This document shows positions 16,724-24,385 of a stretch of DNA of 64,000 bases, in pieces (position 1 is the first letter of the stretch; each line of letters begins with the position of its first letter). The notes beneath the pieces were generated by a model, which saw nothing but the letters and a program-made list of their open reading frames with translations, was not told the origin of the DNA and made no database searches. The stretch is from Methylobacterium sp. CB376 (GTDB lineage Bacteria; Pseudomonadota; Alphaproteobacteria; Rhizobiales; Beijerinckiaceae), in assembly GCF_029714205.1 (NCBI RefSeq), contig NZ_CP121648.1, forward strand, positions 5,715,001-5,779,000, written 5' to 3'. Position numbers and translations under genes: made by a program.

Positions 16724-18760
16724 GTGGCTGGGCAGACCCGGTGCATCGCGATCGTCGGACCCTTCCAGAGCGGCAAGACCGCGCTCCTGGAAGCCATCCT
16801 CCACCGCACGGGCGCGATCGACCGCCCCGGCCGCGCCGCCTCGGGCAACCGGGTCGGCGACACCTCCGCGGAGGCCAAGGCGCACGGCATGAGCGTGGAG
16901 CCGGCCGTCGCCAGCGTCGAGTTCCTCGGCGACAGCTTCACCTTCGTGGATTGCCCGGGCTCGGTGGAATTCGCCCACGACGTGCGGGCCGTGCTGCCGG
17001 TCTGCGACGCGGCGGTGGTGGTCTGCGAGGCGGACGAGCGCAAGCGCCCGGCCCTGGAACTGTGCCTGCGCGACCTCGAAGCCGCCGGCATCCCGCGGCT
17101 CCTGTTCATCAACAAGGCGGATGCGGCGCCGGGCTCGCTGCGCGACGCGCTGGCCCTGCTCCAGCCCGCCTCGCGGGTGCCCCTGCTCCTGCGCCAGATC
17201 CCGCTCTGGCAGGGCGAGACCGCGGTCGGCTTCATCGACCTCGCCCTGGAGCGGGCCTTCATCTACCGCGAGCAGGCGCCGAGCGAGGTGGTCGACCTGC
17301 CCGAGGGCGAGTGGCCGCGCGAGAAGGCCGAGCGCTTCACCATGCTGGAGCGCCTCGCCGACCACGACGACGCGCTGATGGAGGACCTGATCTCCGAGAT
17401 CGAGCCCGCCCGCGACCGGGTCTTCGCCGACCTCTCGCGGGAGTTGCGCGAGGGGCAGGTTGTCTCGGTCCTGTTCGGCGCGGCCGAGCACGGCAACGGG
17501 GTCACGCGCCTGCTCAAGGCCCTGCGCCACGAGGCGCCGGGGCTGACCGAGACGCGCGCCCGCCTCGGGGTGGCGGAGACGGGGCCGGCCCTCGCCCAGG
17601 TGATCAAGACCCTGCATTCGGGCTTCGGCGGCAAGCTCTCGGTGGCGCGGGTGCTGCGCGGGAGCCTGCGCGAGGGCGACGCGGTCACCGGGAGCGGGGG
17701 CCAGGGCGGGCGCATCGCCGGCCTCACGGCGCTCACCGGCGCGGCCGGGGCCCGGGTGGCCGAGGCCCGCGACGGCGAGGTGGCGGGCCTCGCCAAGCTC
17801 GACGCCGTCGCGACCGCCGAGACGCTGCAGGCGGGCGGCGAGGTGCCGCCGGCCCTGGTGGCGCTGCCGCGGCCCGAGCCGGTCCACGCCGTCGCCCTGC
17901 GCATCCGCGACCGCAAGGACGACGTGCGCCTCGCCGGGGCGCTGGCCAAGGTGCTGGAGGAGGATCCGGCCCTGGCGCTGGAGCAGCACGCCGATCTCGG
18001 CGAGATGCGCCTGACCGGCCAGGGCGAGATGCACCTGCGGGTGGCGGTGGAGCGGCTCGCCTCGCGCTTCGGCATCGGGGTCGACACGGACCGCGCCAAG
18101 GTCGGCTACCGCGAGACGATCCGGGGCACGGCCGCGGCCCGGGCGCGCCACAAGAAGCAGACCGGCGGCCACGGCCAGTTCGCCGACGTGGCGATCACGG
18201 TACGGCCGACGCCGCGGGGCGCGGGGTTCCTCTTCGAGGACGAGGTCGTGGGCGGCGCCGTGCCGCGGCAATATATCGGCTCGGTCGAGGCGGGGGCCCG
18301 GGCCTGCATGGCGCGCGGGCCCCTGGGCTTTCCGGTGGTCGACGTCGCCGTGACCCTCACGGACGGGGCGGCGCACGCGGTCGATTCCTCCGACGCCGCC
18401 TTCCAGGCCGCGACGCGCCTCGCCCTCGAGGAGGCCCTGCCCAAGGCCGGCCCGGTGCTGCTGGAGCCGATCCTCGCGGTCGCGCTCGCGGTGCCGTCCA
18501 CCGCGACCGCGAAGGCGACCGGGCTCGTCACGGCGCGGCGGGGGCAGATCCTCGGCTTCGACGCACGGCCCGGCTGGCCGGGCTGGGACCAGGTCGAGGC
18601 GCTGATCCCGGAGGCGGAGATGAGCGGGCTCATCGTGGAGCTGCGCTCGATCACCGCGGGGGTCGGCAGCTACACGGCCCGGTTCGACCACCGGGCCGAG
18701 CTGACCGGGCGGCCGGCCGACGCGGTCCTGGCCGCCCAGCCGGTGCGCAAGGCGGGCTGA
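16724..18760 (+). CDS. elongation factor G-like protein (EF-G paralogue)
   Basis: 678 residues from a GTG start at 16724 with GAGGAGG seven bases upstream. GTPase motifs: P-loop GPFQSGKTA (residues about 11-19), G3 as DCPGSVEF in place of the usual DTPGHVDF, and G4 as FINKAD. Later domains include GEMHLRVAVERLASRFGI, the domain IV stretch ARHKKQTGGHGQFADV and DVAVTLTDGAAHAVDSSDAAFQ, and domain V with GLVTARRGQILGFD. The divergent G domain marks it as the alphaproteobacterial EF-G-like paralogue, not the canonical fusA, which normally sits with tuf and rpsG/L. Role inferred: ribosome-associated GTPase of unknown specialisation. Confidence 0.88.
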   Translation: MAGQTRCIAIVGPFQSGKTALLEAILHRTGAIDRPGRAASGNRVGDTSAEAKAHGMSVEPAVASVEFLGDSFTFVDCPGSVEFAHDVRAVLPVCDAAVVVCEADERKRPALELCLRDLEAAGIPRLLFINKADAAPGSLRDALALLQPASRVPLLLRQIPLWQGETAVGFIDLALERAFIYREQAPSEVVDLPEGEWPREKAERFTMLERLADHDDALMEDLISEIEPARDRVFADLSRELREGQVVSVLFGAAEHGNGVTRLLKALRHEAPGLTETRARLGVAETGPALAQVIKTLHSGFGGKLSVARVLRGSLREGDAVTGSGGQGGRIAGLTALTGAAGARVAEARDGEVAGLAKLDAVATAETLQAGGEVPPALVALPRPEPVHAVALRIRDRKDDVRLAGALAKVLEEDPALALEQHADLGEMRLTGQGEMHLRVAVERLASRFGIGVDTDRAKVGYRETIRGTAAARARHKKQTGGHGQFADVAITVRPTPRGAGFLFEDEVVGGAVPRQYIGSVEAGARACMARGPLGFPVVDVAVTLTDGAAHAVDSSDAAFQAATRLALEEALPKAGPVLLEPILAVALAVPSTATAKATGLVTARRGQILGFDARPGWPGWDQVEALIPEAEMSGLIVELRSITAGVGSYTARFDHRAELTGRPADAVLAAQPVRKAG

Positions 18761-18872
18761 GCGCCGGCGCGGGCCTTGCCCACGCGGCGCCCGGAATCGC
18801 GCGAAATCGCGCGATCTCCGCGAGCCCGCGTTAAGACCTCCGGGGCATCCTGGCGGGGACGTTCAGGAGGGG

Positions 18873-19193
18873 ATGATGCGCGGAGCATTCCTCATCGCGG
18901 TCGCGGTGGCGGCGGGCTGCCTGCCGGCGGCGGCGCAGGCCAAGGTGCGGCGCGGCGGTTTCGGAATCTATCACCTCGGCCGGGCGGAGAGCCCCGCGCC
19001 GGCGCCGCGGCCGGCGAGCCCGGCGCCGCCGATCCGCACGGCCGCCGCGGATGACGGGGGCCCGGTTCCGATGACCACCGGCACCACGGTGCCGGTGCCT
19101 GCCCCCGCCGCCGCCCCCGCCAAGCCCGCCCGTCCCTGGTGCCCGGGCGGGCGCGTGTTCGGCAGCGGCACGGGGTTCTGCGAGATCAACTGA
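18873..19193 (+). CDS. small secreted protein, unknown
   Basis: 106 residues from ATG 18873 (a second ATG follows immediately), with GGAGGGG close upstream. Signal peptide GAFLIAVAVAAGCLPAAAQA, cleaved near AQA-KV, then a proline/alanine-rich central linker and a C-terminal motif RPWCPGGRVFGSGTGFCEIN with two cysteines that could form a disulfide in the periplasm. The WCP...GFCxIN ending occurs, as far as I recall, in other short Rhizobiales secreted proteins, but no family can be named. Confidence 0.65.
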   Translation: MMRGAFLIAVAVAAGCLPAAAQAKVRRGGFGIYHLGRAESPAPAPRPASPAPPIRTAAADDGGPVPMTTGTTVPVPAPAAAPAKPARPWCPGGRVFGSGTGFCEIN

Positions 19194-19438
19194 GCGCGGC
19201 GGCGACGCCCGGCGGGATCCCGTCTCGCGGGCGGCGTCGCCCTCCCTGCGCACGCCTGTCTCCGCCGGGGAACGGCCCTGGAGGCCTCACGCCTGCGGGG
19301 CGGTGGGACCGCCGGGGCGGTTCCGCCGGGCTGCTCTCGGGAGGGCCGCGTTCGTCGCCGCCGGCGCCGCGAGGGGCGCGCCGGCGCGCGCGGATTGCGG
19401 CCCGGGCCCCGCGGGGCCCGGCGCGTCCCGGGCGACGC

Positions 19439-19699
19439 TCACCCCGCGGTGGCTTCTCCGCGCAGCCGCTCGGCGTTGGCCTGGACGTGCTCCCGGTAGC
19501 GGGCGATCACCGCGTCGGGGGATCCGCCGCCCAGGAGGGTGTCGGCGGCCTCCACCGCGGCACCGATCTTCTCGGTAATCATCCGCTCCACCTCGACCCG
19601 GGCGGCCGGGCCGCCCGCCGCGATGGCGGCGAGGCGCAGGGCGATCACCGTCTGCGACTCGATGGCGAGCAGCACGGCCGCGTGCCACGGCGGAAGCAT
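19439..19699 (-). CDS. hypothetical protein downstream of phasin-like gene
   Basis: 86 residues from ATG 19699. Predicted mostly helical (AVLLAIESQTVIALRLAAIAAGG and VERMITEKIGAAVEAADTLL), with no signal peptide. It starts 12 bases after the stop of the phasin-like gene and so is probably co-transcribed with it. The amphipathic helices and the neighbourhood suggest a PHA-granule or phasin-associated role; this is inference only. No gene was seen in the 245 bases between it and 19194. Confidence 0.55.
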   Translation of the reverse strand: MLPPWHAAVLLAIESQTVIALRLAAIAAGGPAARVEVERMITEKIGAAVEAADTLLGGGSPDAVIARYREHVQANAERLRGEATAG

Positions 19700-19710
19700 C
19701 GCGGGGTCCC

Positions 19711-20529
19711 TCAGGCCGCGCGCCGGTCGAGCACGCTGCGGACCGCGTACTGGGCGAGGTCGTTCCAGAAGGCCAGCATCGACGCGAAGCTGCGGCTGGC
19801 CTCGTCGATCTGCAGCCGCACCGCCTCGCCAGGGTTCTGGGCCTCGCGGAGCGCGTTCCAGAAGGCGAAGGTCGCCGTCAATTCCCCGCGCACGAAGACG
19901 AGAACGCGGGCGTTCACCGCCTCGAACGCGGCGAAGCCGGCCGGCTCGGCCGCTTCCGGTTCGGCTTTCGGTCCCGGTTCCGCGATGGCCTCCGCCTCCG
20001 CGGCGGTCTCAGCCAGCGCGGCGGAGACCGCCGCAACGGGTTCCTCCGCGGCGGGTTCTTCCGCGGCGGGTTCTTCGGCGAAGGGCTCTTCCTCCGCGCC
20101 CGCGCCGGGAGCGGCGGCCTCGATCACCGGAAGGTCGGCGGCCTCATCCTCGGCGGCCAGTTCGGGAGCGGCGGCGACCGCCTCGGGCGCCAGCGGCGCC
20201 GTCGCGGCCTCCGCCTCGGGCGCCGGAGGCGTCTCGGCCAACGAGGTCGTCTCGGCCAACGAGGGCATCTCGGCGACCGGCGCCGGTTCCGCGACGGGCG
20301 TATCCGCGGCCGGGACTTCCTCGAAGGGAGTCATCCTGCTCTCCGTGTCGGCCACCGACGCGGAGGGCGCGACGATCTGCGCGTCGGCGGGGGCGGATTG
20401 GGCGGTCTGGTGCCCCTGCAGGCCCGTGGCCGCGGCCTTGCTCCGCGTCCGTCCAGGAGGCTTGCCAAGGAGCTTGCCAAGGGGCTTGCCAGGGGGCCTG
20501 GCGGATCGGTCCTTGCGTCCGGTCGTCAT
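19711..20529 (-). CDS. phasin-like protein with long Ala/Glu-rich region
   Basis: 272 residues from ATG 20529 (an in-frame start 12 bases earlier exists). A basic, repetitive N-terminus (PPGKPLGKLLGKPPGRTRSK, encoded by near-identical 12-base units) is followed by about 150 residues rich in Ala, Glu and Pro, and then a C-terminal phasin-like helical segment (VRGELTATFAFWNALREAQN, ASRSFASMLAFWNDLAQYAVRS). The layout of charged low-complexity arm plus phasin helix suggests binding to PHA granules and perhaps DNA through the basic end, as PhaM/PhaF-type proteins do; that role is inferred. It is followed by a small helical gene and preceded by a canonical phasin. Confidence 0.6.
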   Translation of the reverse strand: MTTGRKDRSARPPGKPLGKLLGKPPGRTRSKAAATGLQGHQTAQSAPADAQIVAPSASVADTESRMTPFEEVPAADTPVAEPAPVAEMPSLAETTSLAETPPAPEAEAATAPLAPEAVAAAPELAAEDEAADLPVIEAAAPGAGAEEEPFAEEPAAEEPAAEEPVAAVSAALAETAAEAEAIAEPGPKAEPEAAEPAGFAAFEAVNARVLVFVRGELTATFAFWNALREAQNPGEAVRLQIDEASRSFASMLAFWNDLAQYAVRSVLDRRAA

Positions 20530-20638
20530 CGCGGATCTCACGCTCGTTCACACCCCTGCCCCGGCCGACGGCCGGAGCACCCGACCGGCGGCCGGCGCCC
20601 GACCCCAGCGCATGGCGCCGCGGGGTCCGGCTGGCCGG

Positions 20639-21010
20639 TTACGCTTTCTCGGAGGAGGGCTTGGCCGCATCCTCGGTCAGATTCGTAAATTCCTTCGCCT
20701 GCGTCTGCAGCGCGGCGATCTGATTGCGCATGTACTCGCCCTGGAGGTCCATCGCCTCCTTGAGGTTCTTCGACCGCACGAGCTTCTCGGCGAGTTCGAA
20801 GGTGGCGGCGAGGTGCTGCTCGGTGTAATCGAAACCTTTGGTCACCGCGGCGCCGGTCTTGGTCTGCGCGGTCTCGGTCGAGGTCTGCACCGACTCGGCG
20901 ACCTTGCGCGCCGTCCCGAGCAGGTTGCCGAGCGCCGTCTTGGCCTGCTGAAGCCCCTTCTCGGCCGTTTCCCGCATCTCGTTGGGGATCTCGAAGCCCT
21001 TGTTGCTCAT
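20639..21010 (-). CDS. phasin (PHA granule-associated protein)
   Basis: 123 residues from ATG 21010, wholly helical with the phasin_2-type pattern: IPNEMRETAEKGLQQAKTAL, TARKVAESVQTSTETAQTK, GFDYTEQHLAATFELAEKLV, and LQGEYMRNQIAALQTQAKEF. No Cys, no signal peptide. Phasins coat polyhydroxyalkanoate granules and limit their coalescence. Its promoter region carries a TGC-rich stretch that could bind the PhaR repressor encoded later in the window. Confidence 0.88.
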   Translation of the reverse strand: MSNKGFEIPNEMRETAEKGLQQAKTALGNLLGTARKVAESVQTSTETAQTKTGAAVTKGFDYTEQHLAATFELAEKLVRSKNLKEAMDLQGEYMRNQIAALQTQAKEFTNLTEDAAKPSSEKA

Positions 21011-21052
21011 GGTCGTTTCCCCGAAAGGTCCTGCGTCCGGCGAGAAGCGGCT

Positions 21053-21100
21053 TACCGCAGCGCAGCAGGACTATGTTGCAGTGCAGCGCGAGAGTCAACC
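21053..21100 (-). promoter_or_regulatory. TGC-rich stretch upstream of the phasin gene (possible PhaR site)
   Basis: Between the phasin start and the upstream gene the minus strand reads repeated CTGC/GCTGC units around GCACTGCAACATAG. PhaR/AniA proteins are reported to bind TGC-rich DNA at phasin promoters in other alphaproteobacteria, and a phaR gene is present at 56489-57088. A match by eye only. Confidence 0.3.
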
Positions 21101-21210
21101 GGCCGGTGGTGGCCGGCCGCGCGCCCGGGACGGGATCCTGCCGGCAGGATCCCGCCGGGACCGGCATGGTCCCGGCGGGACGCTACCGGTCCCGCCCCGC
21201 GCGATCAATC

Positions 21211-21870
21211 TCAGCGGGTCTGGACCTCGTCCAGCGCGGCGCGGGCGGCGTCGCGCGCGTCCGGGACGGTGCGGGTGAAGCCGGCGCGCTCGGGGTCCGG
21301 CGCGGCGCCGCGCACCGTGACCGCCATGTAGCCGTGGAAGGCGACGTCGACGGCGAGCAGGACGACGATGGCCGCGAGGAGCCCGGCGATGATCGCCTGC
21401 CCGCGGGAATCGAAGAGCGGCGCCGCCACCGGGAGGTGCGCCGGCGGGAGCGGCGGCGCCGGGATCGGGATCACCGGCAGGGGCGGCCCCTCCGGTGCGC
21501 CCGCGGCGCGCTCGCGCACCTCGAAGACCGGCCGGTAGCCGCCCACCGGCACGTGGATGCGCAAGGGCCGCTCCCCGCCATCCTCGGCCTGGGCCTCCTC
21601 CAGCGCCCGGCGCAGGCGGCCCGCCTCGACCCTGACGCTGGGATCGTTGGCCGGGTCAAAGCTGGTCGCGCGGTTCAGGGCCCGGGTGGCGATCGTGTAG
21701 GCCTTGATCGCCTCGCCCCGCCCGGCCAGTTCCTCCTCGACGATGAAGGTCAGGAAGGCGGCGAGCTTGGGGGAGCGCCGGAAGGTCTGGCTGTGCAGGC
21801 ACTCCGCGAGGGCGCGGCGGATCTCCGCCTCGCTCGCGCCGCGCCGGTTGACAGTCTCGGCATCAATCAT
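21211..21870 (-). CDS. membrane protein with winged-helix-like domain seen in adenylate-cyclase-type proteins
   Basis: 219 residues from ATG 21870. The first ~110 residues (IRRALAECLHSQTFRRSPKL, FLTFIVEEELAGRG, IKAYTIATRALNR, DPSVRVEAGRLRRALEEA, IHVPVGGYRPVFE) match the conserved N-terminal module found at the front of many Rhizobiales adenylate cyclase/TPR proteins. A proline-rich linker and one transmembrane helix (AIIAGLLAAIVVLLAVDVAF) follow, but no cyclase domain. So it is a short, membrane-anchored version of the module. Function unknown; possibly signalling or transcription-related. Confidence 0.6.
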   Translation of the reverse strand: MIDAETVNRRGASEAEIRRALAECLHSQTFRRSPKLAAFLTFIVEEELAGRGEAIKAYTIATRALNRATSFDPANDPSVRVEAGRLRRALEEAQAEDGGERPLRIHVPVGGYRPVFEVRERAAGAPEGPPLPVIPIPAPPLPPAHLPVAAPLFDSRGQAIIAGLLAAIVVLLAVDVAFHGYMAVTVRGAAPDPERAGFTRTVPDARDAARAALDEVQTR

Positions 21871-22047
21871 TCTGCCTCGCCACCGTATCGGCCCGGACGC
21901 CAACCTTCCGTATTTACTTACGTTGTTGATGGCCTCTTCGCGACCCAAGGTCAAGTACCGAGGCGGTCAGGCAAGACGGCATTCGTCTTAACCTGCAGGT
22001 AACCATATTGGCCGACGCTGGCATCTCCGATTCGCTGGAGGTGGCCC

Positions 22048-22347
22048 ATGGCGCACAATCAGGTCCGGCCTATGCCCAAGGCCTTCGCGCATTACCCGAT
22101 CCCGCTGGAATTGCTGGCGGCGCTGCACCGGGCGAGCGACCGCGACGTGGAGGCCCTGGTGGCGCAGATGCCGGAGACGGGCCGCGCCCGGCTGGCCGCC
22201 TACTGCTCCGACAAGGGCCACCTGCACCGGCTCGGCCTGCGGATCGCCGGGACCTGCGACGAGGCGACGCTGGTGCGGGTGGTCGGCCCGGATGCCGGGG
22301 CGAGCCTCTACGCCCAATCCCGTCCCTCCGCCGCGCTCCCCTCCTGA
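22048..22347 (+). CDS. hypothetical protein (99 residues)
   Basis: ATG 22048 follows GGAGG nine bases upstream. The protein is mainly helical (PLELLAALHRASDRDVEALVAQMP) with no membrane segment or signal. No family recognised. It is transcribed divergently from the membrane protein gene at 21211-21870; the 177-base gap between them is AT-richer and probably contains both promoters. Confidence 0.55.
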   Translation: MAHNQVRPMPKAFAHYPIPLELLAALHRASDRDVEALVAQMPETGRARLAAYCSDKGHLHRLGLRIAGTCDEATLVRVVGPDAGASLYAQSRPSAALPS

Positions 22348-22478
22348 GCGGCGCGGCGTCGCGTCGCATCCCGCGCCCGGAGCGGGGGCGGCGTGGGCCG
22401 GCGGGAGCAAGCGGGCGCGTCGGCCGTTCTCCCGGCAGCGGCCGGGACGGATCGTCGCGGCCCGACGAGGGGGAATCC

Positions 22479-22670
22479 ATGCGCTCCCGGACACCCGAGG
22501 AAGCCCGCGCCCAGATCGAGTACGCCCTGACGGCGAAGCGGGTCTCGCTGCGCGCGGCGCGGGACGCGGCGGAGGCCGCGCCCGCCGACGCCGCGGCGCG
22601 CCGGGATCTCGACCGTCTGCGCGAGGACGTCGCGCGACTGGAGATGCAGCTGCGCAGCGTCGGACCGTGA
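22479..22670 (+). CDS. small coiled-coil protein (63 residues)
   Basis: ATG 22479 is preceded by GAGGGGG. The whole sequence is an amphipathic helix or coiled coil (ARAQIEYALTAKRVSLRAAR, RDLDRLREDVARLEMQLRSV), highly charged and without cysteine. It resembles short bacterial coiled-coil proteins of unknown role. It lies in a larger uninterrupted frame, but only the part from 22479 has ordinary protein composition and a ribosome-binding site. Confidence 0.5.
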   Translation: MRSRTPEEARAQIEYALTAKRVSLRAARDAAEAAPADAAARRDLDRLREDVARLEMQLRSVGP

Positions 22671-22692
22671 GCCGCCCGCGGGGGCGCATCCC

Positions 22693-23046
22693 TCAGGGCG
22701 CGTCCCGGGTCAGGGTGGCGAGGGCGGCGAGCGCCTCCTCGCAGGCGGTCGGCGGAAGCTGCGCGGCGAGGCTGGCCGCGTCGTTGAAGGCGGGCAGGAA
22801 CCGGTCCTGCCAGGGCCCCTGCCCGACGGCGCGGCGCATGCGCTCCGCGGCGAGGCGGGCGGCGCGCTGCGTCTGCGCCTCCGGCGCCCCGCAGGCGACG
22901 GCCCGGCCCACGATGGTGCCCTGCCGCTCGCCCTCCAGGTGGGGCAGCACGAGGGAGCGCTCCTGGGCGGCGGCCGCCGCCGCGGCCGTCGCGCCCGCGC
23001 CGAGGAGCGCGGCGCGGAGCGCGGCGCAAGGCCGGTCGCGCCTCAT
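22693..23046 (-). CDS. small secreted protein, unknown
   Basis: 117 residues. The N-terminus (RRDRPCAALRAALLGAGATAAAAAAAQERS) reads as a signal peptide with cleavage near AAA-QE; the mature part is helical with two cysteines (VACGAPEAQ and TACEEALAAL) that may form a disulfide. Its start overlaps the end of the upstream small gene by four bases, so the pair is translationally coupled. No family recognised. Confidence 0.55.
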   Translation of the reverse strand: MRRDRPCAALRAALLGAGATAAAAAAAQERSLVLPHLEGERQGTIVGRAVACGAPEAQTQRAARLAAERMRRAVGQGPWQDRFLPAFNDAASLAAQLPPTACEEALAALATLTRDAP

Positions 23047-23228
23047 CCGCGCGGGGCCCCCTTCAGGTAGCCCTTCAGGCGCAGGTAATCGGCGAGGATG
23101 GTGCAGATCGCCTGCCCCCGGCTCAGCTGCTCGACGGCCGCGAACTCGGTGAGCGCGGCGGCGACCTCGTCGGGGATCTGGAAGGCTTCCTCCTGCGTCA
23201 TCTCGTCGGCCGGCTCGGACTCAGGCAT
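23043..23228 (-). CDS. small putative DNA-binding (ribbon-helix-helix-like) protein
   Basis: 61 residues from ATG 23228. After an acidic start, the core FQIPDEVAAALTEFAAVEQLSRGQAICTILADYL has the strand-helix-helix layout of CopG/Arc-type regulators. It ends with LRLKGYLKG. Overlap of four bases with the following secreted-protein gene suggests a two-gene operon. DNA binding is inference from fold pattern. Confidence 0.5.
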   Translation of the reverse strand: MPESEPADEMTQEEAFQIPDEVAAALTEFAAVEQLSRGQAICTILADYLRLKGYLKGAPRG

Positions 23229-23344
23229 CGCATCTCTCCCGGGGCCTGGGCGAATCGCGGCCGCGGGGGAATCGTTCCCGGGGCGCGGGTTCGTCCGCCC
23301 GAGGGGTGGCACAGGGGCCGCGGCGGCGCCAGTCCCGGCTTTCC

Positions 23345-23847
23345 TCACTCGGCCGCGGCCGCCGGGGCGGGGCGGAGCGCTGCGCGAGGGTGCGGAACGC
23401 CACCGCGGTCGCGAAGGTCACGGCTGCGACGGCGCCGGCCGCGGCCAGCACCAGCCGGAAGCCGCCCGACGAGATGATGCAGGAGCGCGGTCATCGGCAC
23501 GGCGAAGCCGCTGACGATGAAGCCGAGAAAGTCGCGCAGGCTGTAGGCCCGCGCCGGTGCCGCGGCGAGATGGAGCGCGCCACCATGGCGTCGCTGACGA
23601 CCACCTTCCCGTCGAGCGCCGCGCGGACGGGGACGAGCCCGGCGAGGAGCGGCAGGCGAGGTGAGGGCGCAGAGGCCGAAGGCCACGACGCTGCCGGTGG
23701 CGAGCCCGATCAGCGCGCCGTAGCTCAGGTCCGTGGCGGCCGCGATCCCGGTCACGGCGGTGGGGTCGATCAGCAGCACGAAGTGGTCGAGCGCGTGCGC
23801 GATGTTGACGAAGAGCAGGATGCGCCGGGCGCGGAGGCTGGGCTCAT
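23345..23847 (-). pseudogene. decayed MFS transporter gene with several frameshifts
   Basis: Pieces of an MFS permease can be read only by changing frame repeatedly. From the ATG at 23847 the frame must change at once to give SLRARRILLFVNIAHALDHFVLLIDPTAV and LSYGALIGLATGSVVAFGLC; later pieces are GKVVVSDAMVAR (another frame), AYSLRDFLGFIVSGFAVPMTALLHH (back), and LVLAAAGAVAAVTFATAVAFRTLAQR (a third). The whole spans about 500 bases against the 1.2 kb needed for twelve helices, so large internal deletions accompany the frameshifts. Clearly a relic. Confidence 0.75.
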
Positions 23848-24114
23848 GGCGGGCCTCTCGGATGGCGGGCGCTCGGGAAGGGCGCTCGGGAAGGGCTCTC
23901 GGGACGCGTCCCGGATTGCGCCGATCCTCGCTCGACCCGCCCGCGCGATCGGGCCCGGGGCCCAGCCGGGCCACGCGACGCCGCGGGTGCGAGGGTCGTT
24001 ACCCGGCGCAGCCTCGGTGAAGGGCGGAGCAGGCAGGTGGGGCAGCATCGCGGCTGACCGCCCCAACCGTTCACGCGCAACGGTCGTCGGATGATCAGTG
24101 CTGCGGGAGATCCG

Positions 24115-24191
24115 TGGTACCGCCACCCCGGCTCGAACGGGGGACCTCTAGATCCACAATCTAGCGCTCTAACCAACTGAGCTATGGCGGC
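24115..24191 (-). tRNA. tRNA-His (anticodon GTG)
   Basis: 77 bases including encoded CCA. D-arm GCTC...GAGC, anticodon stem CTAGA/TCTAG with loop TTGTGGA (anticodon GTG), and T-arm CCCCG/CGGGG with TTCGAGC all fold cleanly. The acceptor stem is GCCGCCA against TGGCGGT, giving G1:U72 with A73 and no templated G-1 partner. That departs from the nearly universal G-1:C73 of tRNA-His but is the known alphaproteobacterial form. Confidence 0.96.
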
Positions 24192-24385
24192 CGACGTGGG
24201 GCGCTGTGTAATCCGGGCGGAGGCCGCTGACAAGCGGGCGCGGGCGATTCCGGTCCGGAAATGCGGCCGCCCGCGGTCGCAGGGCGCGGCGCGAAAACCC
24301 GTCGACCTCGGCGCCGCATCCCCCTAAACACCCGGTGCCGTCCCGCCCCGCGGCCCGGACGCCCGCCACCCGCCCCCACGGCCCG

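Noticed and set aside
16526..18691. 721-codon minus-strand frame over the EF-G-like gene
   Set aside because: Antisense shadow; the plus strand carries GTPase motifs and a good ribosome-binding site.
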